Shown: piece by piece, positions 39,898-50,462 of the stretch
Layout of the letters: the number at the start of each line of letters is the position of its first letter
Numbering within the stretch: position 1 is the first letter of the stretch
From: Stentor coeruleus
Lineage: Eukaryota > Ciliophora > Heterotrichea > Heterotrichida > Stentoridae
Reading direction: 5' to 3'
Assembly (NCBI GenBank): GCA_001970955.1
Contig: MPUH01000347.1
Location: forward strand, 1-63,538
Length of the DNA: 63,538 nt
Translations under genes and position numbers: made by a program
Notes under the pieces: generated by a model
What the model was told of the DNA's origin: nothing
The model's input: only the letters and a program-made list of their open reading frames with translations
The model's database searches: none

Positions 39898-41276
39898 TAT
39901 TTATAGTTTTGTATTTATTCAAAAGCATTTTAAAATAATGATAGATTTAGCCTAAATTTCACTTAAACTAAAAGATCTTAATTACAATTCTCATCTAATA
40001 AAAACAAGAGCCTTCTAGGAACTTCTTCTAGCGACTTAAAATTTTTCAGGCTGCGAAAGATATTCTAAGTTATTTAAGATAATAAATTATACTATTTTTT
40101 ATTAAATTATATCATTCTTGAACCCTGATACATCATATAAACAAAAATATACCGAAATTCATTTTTTCCATAGGCTGCACATTTTTTCAACAGGCCATAC
40201 ATTTTCTAATAAAACTAAATAAAAAGTATTATTAACTCTACTAACCTTAAAGCTATATTTTTCTTTCAGAAAGGATTCCACCTAAGATTTCTAACAAAAC
40301 TAAATAAAAAAGCATCCTAAACTCTACTGTCCTTAAAGTTTTATTTCCTTCATTATTTTCCTTTAAGCAAGAATTCCCCTAAGATTGCTAAGAATTTCAT
40401 GAAATAGAATAATTGCTCAGTATAAAAAATTAATTATAAAGCATAGGAGAATATTGTATTAGCTTATAAAGGATTTTTAATTACAATGAAGATTTTATGC
40501 TTTTCAGGCAATTTTTAGAAGCTTATTAGCAAAAATTTCAATAATATTAGAAATAGTTGTAGTTAATTGCTGTGCTTATATAAATTATTATTCAGAGTTA
40601 TTTTCTAGTTTGAAATATAAGATAATCACGATATTTTTTTGGGTTTTTTTGAAGCTTTGGTTTAAAATATAATAAGGTTTCATATTTATTTTTAATCAAA
40701 ATATTCATATTCATGCAATGAACCCTGTCTTGGTTAATTCATCAGGGTTTCAGAAGATTTTTGAATCGGAATTGGGTATTTTATCGCTATTTTATTAAAC
40801 TGTGATATATGTTTTATTATTTTGTTGTGAAAAGTGCTTAATGGATAATTGAAATTTTGTAATGCTTATATGAATTAACTTATGTGTTAGAGAGAAAGAC
40901 GATTATTATGATATTGATGTGCTAATTTTCTGTATATATAATCATTTATCCTACTTTCTTAGGAATTTTATCTTTGAAAAGCAAAAATCTTCCTGTTTAG
41001 TTGTCTCATTTTTGCTTATAGTAAATTTTCTATAACAAATATGCATAACATAAACTCATATTTTTTAAAAAACATATTTTTATCATATTCTAATTGCATG
41101 CAAAACTAAGATTATATAGAAAATTCAAACTCACTTAAATGATTATTTACTATCAGTAAACCCAACAATCTCGTGTATTGTTTTTCAAATTCCGGTATTT
41201 AGACTATTAAATCGCTTAGCTCCTAAAGGTTTATTTATTCTCGTATTCTTCCTTGTTCATATTTTTTCACTGGCCT
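39898..41276. other. Upstream flank of the 290-aa gene, copy 1
   Basis: This 1.4-kb region corresponds to 43055-44275 of copy 2. It includes an 85-bp direct repeat (unit starts near 40206 and 40291) that is single in copy 2. I find no ORF or RNA gene conserved between the copies, which argues against a hidden gene. Confidence 0.45.
40206..40390. repeat. Imperfect direct repeat, about 85-bp period
   Basis: Two imperfect units begin at ctaataaaactaaat (40206) and ctaacaaaactaaat (40291) and each continue to a cctaaga-like segment. The duplicated region near 43370 has only one unit, so the extra unit arose after the segmental duplication, or was lost from copy 2. Confidence 0.55.
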
Positions 41277-41544
41277 TCAGATTCTTCAGTAAATGGGTCT
41301 ATTTTTTTCCAAAAAATTTTAGACATGAATTTGGGGATTTTCCTGATTTTTTCATGTAATACAGATTGGTTTTTGTTACAATAAACGACCTTTGCTTTAA
41401 TAAATTGGGTAATTGAAGGATTTTTAGACGATTTTGGAATATGAAGTTGTTTGAGATGTCATTTTTATAATCTTCGTTTGGAACAGTCTAGAAGTTTCCA
41501 TTTGGATTCGAATCGGCGTCTATTTTTGGAAAAACAGATTACAT
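41277..41544 (-). pseudogene. Dead 5' fragment of the PH-CAMK kinase gene
   Basis: About 268 bp align with 38052-38320, the first roughly 90 codons of the PH-CAMK kinase. It cannot be functional. The second codon is TAA (ATG TAA), the Trp codon in the sequence equivalent to WTV is TAG, and a small deletion in the segment corresponding to the GKTPKFM region shifts the frame. It is truncated at its 3' end by the duplication breakpoint. Confidence 0.93.
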
Positions 41545-42181
41545 AGTTTATTATAATTTGTAATAATACCCAGGTAAGTTTAGGGTATTAATGGAATTTA
41601 GGAAATTATTATTTCTTAAGAATATTTTTGAAATAATGATAATTAATGATTATTTTATTGAGGAGATATGATAAAAACTAGGTTTTAATAGGAGTTTATA
41701 TGAGAATGGTATAAGCAGACTTGAGTAAATTTTGGAAAATGTATGGGATTGAGTATTTAATATTTTTAAGGGTGGGATTAATTTATATATAAGGAAAAAT
41801 GCATTAGGGTTTTTATTGATGCATAATTTATATAAGAACTTAAATTGTGATACTTAAATTATTAGAGTAATATTTATTAGTTATAAGTATGATAATTAGC
41901 TAGATAAAAGTTTGGCACTATCTTCATGGTTTAATCATAGAGATAATAGTATTATGATGAAAAGCTAGATTTGGTTTCGTAATTATAAAAAAAATAAAAT
42001 CATGCATTTTTTACTCTGAATGGGATCTGAAAACTCTTTTTATTGACCAAATCCCTTATGATAATTCATAAGACTTTCTTTAATAATTATGATATCAGCA
42101 TATTATAAACTTTTAAGTATAGGATAGGATGTTATAAAATTCATAATAAAAACTATATATACTATAATGCTAGAATCATTT
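41545..42181. other. Intergenic region (second copy of duplication)
   Basis: This is the counterpart of 38321-39024, with small indels. No gene is recognised. Confidence 0.4.
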
Positions 42182-43054
42182 TTAAAGGCTATAACTATTA
42201 CTTTCGATATTTCTTATTTCTCCTTCAAATACTAATCTATTTAGAAAGTTATCCCCTGGGTCTATTCTTAAAGTATTTTTTTCTTGCATCAGAATTGGAT
42301 GTAGCCCTATCAGCCCATATCCACGTTTTAACCCGGTAACATCAATATAATATTGTATTGATTTTGATAAAGATTTATAATTTTCAATCAAATACTTTTT
42401 ATCAAAAGGGAAAATGCGATGGCCTTTATGTAAAAATGGATTATCATCAGAAACTTTTGTAAGGGTATTACTATAAGCTATTAATGCTTTAGTCATAAAA
42501 GCTTCTAAAATACTGTTTTGCATTCCTAAAGTGCCCGGGAAGGAAAATCTAGCTGAATTTGATAAAAGGCTAAAACTGAATGGATTAGAGAATATGCTGA
42601 AATATATTGAATTATGATTTGGGTAATCTATAAGAAGATATTTTTCAAAAGTCCCTAATATATAATGGGATAATTTCGAACTACGATAGTTTTCATTAAT
42701 TACAACTCCACCTGCTATGACTATAAAAGTATTTTCAGAAGTAGAGTCATTTGGTAGGTTCATAATAAGAAACATGTTTATGACAGATGCTCCTATCAGT
42801 TTATTGGTATTTTTTTCTCTGAAAAGTATTACGCTAACTTGGAATGAATTTTTATTTAAGCACAAGTCGACTGTACTTTCAAATGATCTTCCATTCTCTA
42901 TGAAAAAAAAATTTGCAATTTCTTGGATAATATGATTTCTTAGATTATGCCTGATTTTTCTTAAATCACTTATCCTCTCTAAGTACAAGAGATCTGCAAG
43001 GTTTTTATTAACCTTATGTCTATAAGTGCTTGAATTAGCAGCATTGATAGCCAT
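42182..43054 (-). CDS. Unknown 290-aa protein, copy 2 (GNAT-like features)
   Basis: This is the paralogue of the 39025-39897 gene, intact and also 290 aa. By my count about 41 substitutions are spread along the length, six of them clustered at residues about 112-119 (VIVAAGAV against VIAGGVVI). All other features, including the GxxNENYR-like segment and the C-terminal RIDPGDNF...LVFEGEIRNIESNSYSL, are conserved. An intact frame after duplication suggests both copies are under selection, in contrast to the adjacent kinase fragment. Function is unrecognised. Confidence 0.7.
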   Translation of the reverse strand: MAINAANSSTYRHKVNKNLADLLYLERISDLRKIRHNLRNHIIQEIANFFFIENGRSFESTVDLCLNKNSFQVSVILFREKNTNKLIGASVINMFLIMNLPNDSTSENTFIVIAGGVVINENYRSSKLSHYILGTFEKYLLIDYPNHNSIYFSIFSNPFSFSLLSNSARFSFPGTLGMQNSILEAFMTKALIAYSNTLTKVSDDNPFLHKGHRIFPFDKKYLIENYKSLSKSIQYYIDVTGLKRGYGLIGLHPILMQEKNTLRIDPGDNFLNRLVFEGEIRNIESNSYSL

Positions 43055-44632
43055 TATTTATATTTTTGTATTTATTCAAAATCAGTTTAAAATAATGATA
43101 GATTTAGCCTAAATTTCACTTAAACTAAAGGATCTTTATTACAATTCTCATCTAATAAGAGTATGAACCCACTAGGAACTTCTTCTTACAGCTTTAAATT
43201 TTTCAGGTTGCGAAAGATATTTTAAACTGTTGAAGATTATAAATTATATTATTTTTATTAAATTATTCATTCTTGAACACTGATTCATCATATAAACAAA
43301 AAATATACGATATTCATTTTTTCCATAGGCTACACATTTTTTCAACAGGCCATACATTTTCAAACAAAAATAAATAAAAAGCATCCTAAACTCTACTGGA
43401 CTTAAAATTTTATTTTCTTTTATCATTTTCCTTTCAGCAAGGATTTCCTAAGTTTGCTAAGAATTTCATGAAATAAAATAGTTGCTCAATATAAAAGATT
43501 AATTATAAAGCATAGTAGAATATTATGTTAGGCTATAAAGGATTTTAATTACGATAAAGATTTTATGCTTTTCATACAAATTTTTAGAAGCTTTTTAGCA
43601 GAAATTCTAATGATATTAGAAATAACTTTAGTTAATTGTTGTGTTTATATATATTATTATTCAGAGTTGTTTTCTAGTTTGAAATTTTAGATAATCACAA
43701 TTTTTTTTTGGGGTTGTTTGAAGCTTTGGCTTGAAAATATAATAAGGTTTCATATTACTTTATAATATTTATATTTAAACAAATTATTTAATATTATGTA
43801 ATGGACCCTGTTTTTGGTTAATTTCTAGAGTCTCAGAGGATTTTGAATCGGAAAGGGGTATTTTATTATATTGTGGTAAATATTTTATTATTTTTTTGTG
43901 AAAAGTACTTAATGGGCAATTGGAATTTTGTAATGCTTATAAGAAATTAGCTTATATACTAGAGAGTAAGGCAATTAATATGAGATTGAAGTGTTAATTT
44001 TTTGTATATATAATCATTTATCTTACTTTCTTAGGAATTTTAGCTTTGAAGAGCAAACAATCTTCCTGTTTAGTTGTCTCTTTTTTTGCTTATAGTAAAT
44101 TTTCTATAGCAAATATGCATAACATAAATTCATATTTTATTCATAATCTAATTACATGTAAAACTAACTTATACTCACTTAAATGATTATTTACTATCAG
44201 CAAACCCAACAATTTTATTATTTCCCTCAAATCCCGTATTTAGACTATTAAAATCGCTTAGTTTATTAAGGTTTATATAAGAATACAATTTTAAGGTTTT
44301 ATTATGAAAATGTTAGTTAATTATAAGAAATTTTTTTTTGAAATTGGAAAAATAATTCTTATAATTTAGATAGCGAAAAGATTAACCCACTATAATCTTC
44401 TCTATATTCCTAGTATATTTAAACTATATTCTTGATAAAATACTATTTCTCAGGATTTTTCCTAAATTCAAATACAAGCATAAGCCATAATATATATTAT
44501 TAAATCAACACACAATTATCCAAAAAATAAATTAACAAAATCATTCTCTTCATCGTATTTTAGCATACAATTAAATAAAACCTCATAAAAACATTAGAAT
44601 TTTACGATATAAGCCTATAAAATGATATATAC
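43055..44632. other. Flank of the 290-aa gene copy 2 and tRNA leader
   Basis: Up to about 44275 this is the duplicated non-coding flank. The rest is unique AT-rich DNA before the pol III terminator. A small minus-strand ORF at 43244-43426 is not conserved in the first copy and is rejected. No further gene is seen. Confidence 0.45.
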
Positions 44633-44637
44633 AAAAA
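44633..44637 (-). terminator. Pol III terminator (T5)
   Basis: A run of five T residues on the minus strand follows the tRNA discriminator base directly, as expected for RNA polymerase III. Confidence 0.7.
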
Positions 44638-44708
44638 TGGTTCTACCGAGAATTGAACTCGGATCTCTGGATTCAAAGTCCAACGTGCTACCACTACACC
44701 ATAGAACC
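44638..44708 (-). tRNA. tRNA-Gln (anticodon TTG)
   Basis: Read on the minus strand, a 7-bp acceptor stem GGTTCTA/TAGAACC, a D-arm (GTGTAGTGGTAGCAC), an anticodon loop CTTTGAA with anticodon TTG, and a T-arm (GAGTTCAATTCTC) fold as a complete cloverleaf. No intron and no 3' CCA in the DNA. TTG decodes CAA (and, by wobble, CAG). In ciliates with reassigned stops, TAA/TAG-reading tRNA-Gln variants exist. This one is the ordinary anticodon, consistent with the standard stop usage seen here. Confidence 0.97.
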
Positions 44709-44813
44709 TTCAAGCACTACTTCATGTATTTCAATTTATACAAATCCAGAAATGCTATTTTTTTTTATGATTATGATAAGATGATTAAATAACTAAGTCT
44801 ATTAGCCTAAAGA

Positions 44814-45323
44814 TTAAACTGACTCTATAAGACCACAATCTGGTCCTAAGTACTGAAGCTTACGACATAGTAAATTGTTACGGAAGGTCTCTAGATATAA
44901 TTCAAGGCTCTTACATAGTTGGTCTACAACTCCTGAGTCTAAGTTCCATTGAAGTACTTCACCAACTTCCATGTTAACAATCAGATACTCACCCTCAGAA
45001 TTACGGGCAAAAGGGATATAATTTGCATTCCAGTATATTGAAACCCTGCATAATTCATTTGATTCTCTTATTCCATTAAGTGAAAGTGTTATAAAAGTCT
45101 CTTGCAAATGTATTCCTCCATTGTGTTGTTTCAACATAAGACTCACAGTTCTGTGCATGTTTTCTGGAACTTCATTCAAACCTTGTGTGGGGACAAAGCC
45201 AGGAATTCCAGTTTTTTGCCAATTTACAATATCTTTTACTGCTTGATTGACCTCTTCTGGGCTTATATTTTCACCTCTAGCACTGCCTCCCTGATCTACA
45301 ACGAATTTTTTATTCCCTTCCAT
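44814..45323 (-). CDS. SUKH-domain (SMI1/KNR4-like) protein
   Basis: This 169-aa protein has the SMI1/KNR4 fold pattern: a helical N-terminus, HNGGIHL, a central strand segment, and YIPFARNSEGEYLIVNMEVGEVLQWN followed by a C-terminal helix with SLELYLETFRNNLL. The family is widespread (from bacteria, in toxin-immunity roles, to fungal KNR4 in cell-wall signalling), so function here is not predictable. Start ATG 45321-45323. It lies about 105 bp from the tRNA on the same strand. Confidence 0.7.
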   Translation of the reverse strand: MEGNKKFVVDQGGSARGENISPEEVNQAVKDIVNWQKTGIPGFVPTQGLNEVPENMHRTVSLMLKQHNGGIHLQETFITLSLNGIRESNELCRVSIYWNANYIPFARNSEGEYLIVNMEVGEVLQWNLDSGVVDQLCKSLELYLETFRNNLLCRKLQYLGPDCGLIESV

Positions 45324-46082
45324 TATTTGTTAAAGGAAAAATGCGCAGATTATATGAAAGAACCTTTTTTTGACTTTAGTATTGCGAAAATTTCAATTAG
45401 GATGATTATGCTTATGTGGATATAGAAGTGAAAAATATAAGTTTTTGTATATAAAAAAAGGTAAGGGATTTTTATGTAAAAATGCTAGCAAAAAATTATT
45501 TTATATAGAAAATAAGAGAAGTTGAAAGTTTATTATGGGAAATTTGAATTGTTTGATATTTAGTTGTATTGAGTTAGGATAAATGATGTTTTTTTATTAT
45601 AAAATTGCCACCTATCGATATTTTAAAACTAATTATTGGTATAATTATTTTGGGATTTTTAATAGGAAATACTTAGTTAGCTTTTGAATAAATATCAATT
45701 ATAGTAGTTTTGTGGGGTTATAGATTCTATAAATAATAGGCAGACTAGGAATATAAAAAGTATTAAAGGCTAATCATATCAAGTATATAAAAAATAATGT
45801 GCTATCGACTATACATTTAATAAAAAATATATACAACAGGGGCTATTTAACAAAAAATTCACATAAAATTACCAAAAGCAAAATCCTATCTTTAGCACTA
45901 CCAAAATATTTTTTTTATATCTGAGTTTAAATAATTCAACTATAACAATTTTTAAAACCTTTAATGAGTTTATACACTATAAACAAATACACAACATATC
46001 AACAAAACAAAAAATGCATCCCTAACATAATTCTAAACAAATACCGTACGATGTAAATATTTTAAAATTATGCATAATTTAT
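45324..46082. promoter_or_regulatory. Divergent promoter region
   Basis: This 759-bp spacer lies between the SUKH gene (minus) and the IQ-motif gene (plus). It is G/T-rich toward the SUKH gene (45430-45720) and A/C-rich near the IQ gene (45800-46060), as in other divergent flanks. No specific site is recognised. Confidence 0.4.
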
Positions 46083-47588
46083 ATGAAAATCAGAACTAAA
46101 CATTTGAGTTTTGGGACTTTCACAAACACATCATCCAGAGAAAAAAGGATAAATACAACTGAAAGTTTAGGCAAAGTAAGGATTAATAGATTGCCTTCAG
46201 GCGACGATTATTCAAGGGTGTTAAAAAAGTTGGAATTGGTTATAAACAACGCGAACTATGGGCAGAAACTCCTCGAACTAAAAACTGAAGAGCCTCTAAG
46301 TATATTTCTAGATCAAGACAAAAGTCAATTAATACATATCAAACCAACTGGTAACCCTAGTCCAATGCAAGTTAGGATTTCAAGAAACTATGGCCGCGTC
46401 AAAGTTTTCATATCAAAAAAAATCTCTGAACCTTCCGACGAGCTCTTCGACGAATTCACAACCAGTGACACAATCGAAATCTCAGACTCCGAACCCTTAT
46501 TCAAAATCCCCCGCATCGCCCTTTTCATCAAAGCCCTTAACGAAACAAATTTCACCTTATCTCTTCATTACGGCCTTCCCACAATAAAATTCATTCATTC
46601 TGATCATGAAAAAATCTATAAAAATATCGCAACAAGTCGACATCTTTTAGAAGATTCACTTGATGAAAAAATCAAAGCTCAGAAACTTAAAATCAAAATG
46701 TCAAGAAAAATCTTCCCAAGTTGTTCGAATCTTCAAAGTATAAAACAAGCTTGTGAAACTGAAAGATTTAAATCAACATCAAGGAAAAATATATGTGATA
46801 GTAGAGGTCGAATAAGATTAGAAAAAACTTTTAAGATTAAGAGAAAAATTGTAGAGACGAATTTTAAAGGGACGAGAATTGAGGATATTTTGAAGAAAAA
46901 TAAAAGAAATTGTGTGCAAAAAGCGATTGCTAAGAATTTTGGTATTATGGTTTGTTTTTTGAAAACTGTAAGTTTGTTGTATGAGAAGGTAAGAGTTGGG
47001 AGGAATGAGAGGAAACAAGGGGTTTTGGTAAAGAAAAAGAAAAAACTGACTTTTAAGAATATTTATAAGGCGTGGTCGAGGTTTTTGGAGGTGAAAACTT
47101 TGTTTGAAAGGTCAAGACTGGATTTGATGATTTATAGGCATATGGTCTTACCTGCAGCTAAAGAGGAGGCGAAGATGAAGATGTGTTATCATTTGCACCA
47201 AATATTTATACTTGGTAAAGCTGTTCAGCATTTCAAACGATTTTTATCAAAAAGTAATTCATAATAAGTAAAGAATATCCAGAGAGGATGGAAGAAATAC
47301 AAGATATTCAAGAACTTTCGCCTCCATAAGCTAGAAAAAATCTGGTTGAAACTTCAAAAAAAAATGCTTCGCTCATCCCCATCACGTCGTGAAAATGCAG
47401 TTTTCACATCATTCCCTAGTGACCTTTTAAAGCAAATACTTGAAAACTATTATCTAGATTTCATGTACAATTATACATCTAAATCTGGAGAAGACTTTTT
47501 AAAAATAGACCAAATGTTTTCTAGTAACCGTCTTTTTACATATATAATCGGTTCAAGATTCCGTACCCAAACTAAACCACCTGAGTAA
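46083..47588 (+). CDS. IQ-motif protein, two exons
   Basis: I join 46083-47253 and 47269-47588 across a 15-nt intron, giving 496 aa. The protein is Lys/Arg-rich, with a central basic region and a helical C-terminal part. The second exon reads IKNIQRGWKKYKIFKN, an IQ motif (I394-Q395-R-G-W-K-K-Y) that would bind calmodulin. Retaining the intron ends the protein after three residues (S-N-S-stop) before the IQ motif and 105 further residues. I recognise no other domain. A basic, calmodulin-binding, low-complexity ciliate protein is the cautious reading. Confidence 0.88.
47254..47268 (+). other. 15-nt intron of the IQ-motif gene
   Basis: The sequence is GTAATTCATAATAAG. It contains an in-frame TAA (AGT AAT TCA TAA). 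Removal creates the codon ATA across the junction and continues directly into an IQ motif. Confidence 0.92.
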
Positions 47589-48157
47589 CTAATCTATAAT
47601 TATCTAATATTTTTCCGAGTAAGTTTGTATAAAATTCCTTTTAAATTCCAATTGAGATGAAAGTGAAGCTAAAATAGTGTTAAAAATATTGATGATCTTA
47701 GCAAACCTCTGATTATATTCTAATATATTAAGTATAAATAATAACTAAGAATACTGTTTCTTAGTAAAAATCATGTTATTATCAATATTAAACATAATAA
47801 TTTTTTTCTTTAAAAGGCTTAAATAACTGATTATACTTGGAATTCTAAAATTATATTAACAAACTATTGTTACTCAAAATCACTTTGCTTTTTAAATTTG
47901 AATCACTCATCAAATATAACATTTATTTTCATAATCACCATTTAATATCATATTTAGCCAATAATAAAATTAATTCAAACTATGATTTCCCTTTAAGTAA
48001 GCACACTTTCATTATGAAAACTAAAAATTATATAATATAAAAATGCATTACTCAAAACCTTAAACTTAAATAATAAAAGCAGAATTATCTTATCTAAACC
48101 CAAATATATATTCCTAACATCTCAGCACCTTCATATTTCTTATAAACCATTAAACTT
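47589..48157. other. Convergent intergenic region
   Basis: AT-rich, A/C-richer toward the 3' end of the small membrane-protein gene. No ORF, RNA or repeat is recognised. Confidence 0.35.
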
Positions 48158-48402
48158 TTAGCTTCTTTCAAGCTTATGTGTTTTGAATGCATATGTCTCT
48201 ACTTCATTTGTTTTATTCCAAAAATAATAAACCTTTAACATAATAGAAATAAAAACAGCCAAAACTATCAAGAAAATAATAATTCTGATCACAGGGTTAG
48301 CTAAGATTGCTTTATCTAATCTCAAACATTCAACGTCCTTCAACTCTAGAGGACTATTTTGAGCTAAAACTGATATGATTAATACAAAGTTTTAAGTATC
48401 AT
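48158..48402 (-). CDS. Small type I membrane protein, start region disrupted by frameshift
   Basis: The frame ending at 48158 encodes a Leu/Ile-rich signal-peptide-like stretch (FVLIISVLAQ), a linker, a transmembrane helix (IRIIIFLIVLAVFISIMLKVY) and a short tail. It has no ATG. An ATG at 48400-48402 is in a different frame. Adding one base in the TTT run at 48386-48388 would join them as MILKTF-VLIISVLAQ..., an excellent signal peptide. I cannot tell whether this is a sequencing error, a frameshift or a pseudogene. No 15-17 nt intron repairs it. Function is unknown. Confidence 0.5.
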
Positions 48403-48562
48403 CAATACCTTTTGTCTTTCGAATTAAAGATAAAAAACCTATACTTTTTATATAATTTAAAATAGAATCATAGAGTTTATATTTAAACATTTAACAACAT
48501 ATTTTATAATCTACAAGTAATATATTCATAAATTCTTAGTCAAATTTTATTTAAACCCTAAA

Positions 48563-49096
48563 CTATTTCTTGTCACTAAAAATAAAATAAACAAATCTTT
48601 CTGTCAAAAAAACTAACACAGTTTTATAAACAAACGAGTAATAACTTGGATCAGTCATATACAAAATCCAAAAAATTCCTAAGCCAGCGATATAAATCAA
48701 AGTTAAATGATTCTTGCTTTTATTATTCTTATTATCTTCTTCTTGACATTTATCTATAACTTGGGTATGAACTAAACTTCTATTTTTAACACCCTGAAGT
48801 CCAATAGCAACATCATTTTTAAGTCTTTGGCCACTACAAACAAAAATCACTGTTTTGTTTTCTAATTCTGAAGGGTTGTAAAGCTGTGATATTATTTGTA
48901 AAGGTGTCTTTTTAGCATCGATAGAAAAAGTTTCGCAGTTCCTACCTTTGACAATGTTGATTTCAATATTTCCAGACTCGAAAACTGGAGTAGTGGAAGG
49001 GTCGATTTTTTGCGGGTTTGGTTTGATTTTGTTATAAAGAGCTGTAATAATACGAACCAACACAAAAGGCCAGAACAGTTCTGTAATGACTTTCAT
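48563..49096 (-). CDS. Membrane ubiquitin-like (TMUB-type) protein
   Basis: This 177-aa protein has an N-terminal hydrophobic helix (about residues 5-20), a ubiquitin-like domain (about 45-115: INIVKGRNCETFSIDAKKTPL, FVCSGQRLKND, VKNRSLVHTQV) and two C-terminal transmembrane segments (about 130-150 and 155-172). That order resembles TMUB1/2 and related ER-membrane UBL proteins, which act in ER-associated degradation. The ubiquitin C-terminal GG is absent, as expected for an embedded UBL. Start ATG 49094-49096. Confidence 0.75.
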   Translation of the reverse strand: MKVITELFWPFVLVRIITALYNKIKPNPQKIDPSTTPVFESGNIEINIVKGRNCETFSIDAKKTPLQIISQLYNPSELENKTVIFVCSGQRLKNDVAIGLQGVKNRSLVHTQVIDKCQEEDNKNNKSKNHLTLIYIAGLGIFWILYMTDPSYYSFVYKTVLVFLTERFVYFIFSDKK

Positions 49097-49369
49097 ATTC
49101 GCAATAAAAAATTGTAAATCCCAGCATTTACCTGATTTTTTTTTTTAATACAATTTTACCATAGCATAACTTAAACTTTTCACATTTTATCCTATAAAAA
49201 AATATATTCACTTTAATTACTTGTTATAAAAATATCGTAAATAACAACAATACCTAAACTATAAAATCAAATAAAAAATCTTTTAAACCCAATTTCCTTA
49301 TAATCCATAATAAAAAACTACCTAAAAAAAAAACTTCATCAACCAAAAAAAAAAACTTATTTACTTATC

Positions 49370-50392
49370 TCACTCATTAATCACAACAACTTGGGTCAAC
49401 ACAGGCAAAGTGACAACAAGTACCCCAACATCAGTTGAAAAAGCAATCCTCTTATCAAAAACACATAAATAATAAGGATAACCCATAGTAAAATAAAACT
49501 GTTGCCTATACTCCTCAGTAAGTTCTGTAAACTCAGTAATATTATGCGAGCAAATCATCCCTTGTTTATCCCAAACATAAATATTACAATTATAATCAAT
49601 TGAAATAAACAGTATTTTCTCATCATTCGAATTTTCAGCCTTATACAGATTTTCTCTTTGCAAAGTTTTGTTTTTAACTCTAACCCAATTCAAAGCAACA
49701 ATATCAGAATAATGAGTTCCTATAATTTGCCTTAGTTCTTTAGTAGCAAGATCAAAAAGCTCAATAGTCCTAAACTCTTTAACTATAACAAAACAATCCT
49801 GAACTAATTTACAAAACCCAATCTGCCCATAGTTCTTATGAAATACCCTTATATCTTTAATTTCACCAGAAACAAAGTCAAAGTATTTAAAAACCCTATC
49901 TTTACCTGCCCATTCCATCCAAAGTAATCGATCTCCATCAAAATCATAAGGCACAGTATGTTGCTTAAAAGGTAACATTGGGTATTTTTTTTTTGTATGA
50001 GTCGATATATGAGTAATAACAAGTCCTTCAGTATTATTTTCACTTAAAGGCATCACACAAACTAAATCTTCTTTCATAAACACTTGAGTTGATAAACACA
50101 TATCATCTGAATGAGGGATATCATGATGAATTAATTGTTTATGAGAAGTAGGACTAGTCATACTAATACAATATCTATCACCAACTGATATATATAAATT
50201 GTTATCTTTTGATAAATAAACACCTCTTATACATTCCTCGCTAAATTCAGCTAAGACGATTTCTTGTTGTGAATGGAAGGTGTAAAAAAGTATCCTTCCT
50301 ATAGAACTACCATAAATAAGCCCATAGTTATTCATGCATAATGCGAGGACTGGATCTGCAAATCGAATGTCTATGAAAAAGTCAAGACTCAT
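49370..50392 (-). CDS. Beta-propeller-like protein, unknown
   Basis: This 340-aa protein has repeating strand patterns of a beta-propeller (e.g. DPVLALCMNNYGLIYGSSIGRI, IFLSIDYNCNIYVWDKQGMI) without strict WD motifs. I recognise no family. It is preceded on the same strand by the deaminase gene, whose end lies within 70 bp of this start. Start ATG 50390-50392. The C-terminal half is better conserved in appearance than the N-terminal half. Function is inferred only as a scaffold. Confidence 0.7.
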   Translation of the reverse strand: MSLDFFIDIRFADPVLALCMNNYGLIYGSSIGRILFYTFHSQQEIVLAEFSEECIRGVYLSKDNNLYISVGDRYCISMTSPTSHKQLIHHDIPHSDDMCLSTQVFMKEDLVCVMPLSENNTEGLVITHISTHTKKKYPMLPFKQHTVPYDFDGDRLLWMEWAGKDRVFKYFDFVSGEIKDIRVFHKNYGQIGFCKLVQDCFVIVKEFRTIELFDLATKELRQIIGTHYSDIVALNWVRVKNKTLQRENLYKAENSNDEKILFISIDYNCNIYVWDKQGMICSHNITEFTELTEEYRQQFYFTMGYPYYLCVFDKRIAFSTDVGVLVVTLPVLTQVVVINE

Positions 50393-50462
50393 ATATTTTA
50401 TTATGAACTTTTGATGTTTTTTTTTTATATGTAATGATTTTGTATAGATAAAATGTTAGAAA

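Larger units (their letters stand above)
38052..41250. repeat. Segmental tandem duplication, copy 1
   Basis: This block, from the 5' part of the PH-CAMK kinase gene through the 290-aa gene and its flank, recurs at 41277-44275. The 290-aa genes are 3157 bp apart and the kinase start codons 3224 bp apart, so indels have accumulated. An extra 85-bp internal tandem repeat is present only in this copy (about 40206-40390). Similarity extends over coding and non-coding parts, including the 3' end (ttactatcag.aaacccaacaat). Boundaries are approximate. Confidence 0.85.
41277..44275. repeat. Segmental tandem duplication, copy 2
   Basis: This is the second copy of the block described at 38052-41250. 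It begins abruptly at the kinase fragment (ttcagattcttcag) and contains the second 290-aa gene. Similarity ends near 44275 (ctattaaaatcgc...). Breakpoints are by eye. The copies diverge more in intergenic than in coding parts, consistent with selection on the gene. Confidence 0.85.

Noticed and set aside
43244..43426. Small minus-strand ORF in the duplicated flank
   Set aside because: Not conserved in the first copy of the duplication.
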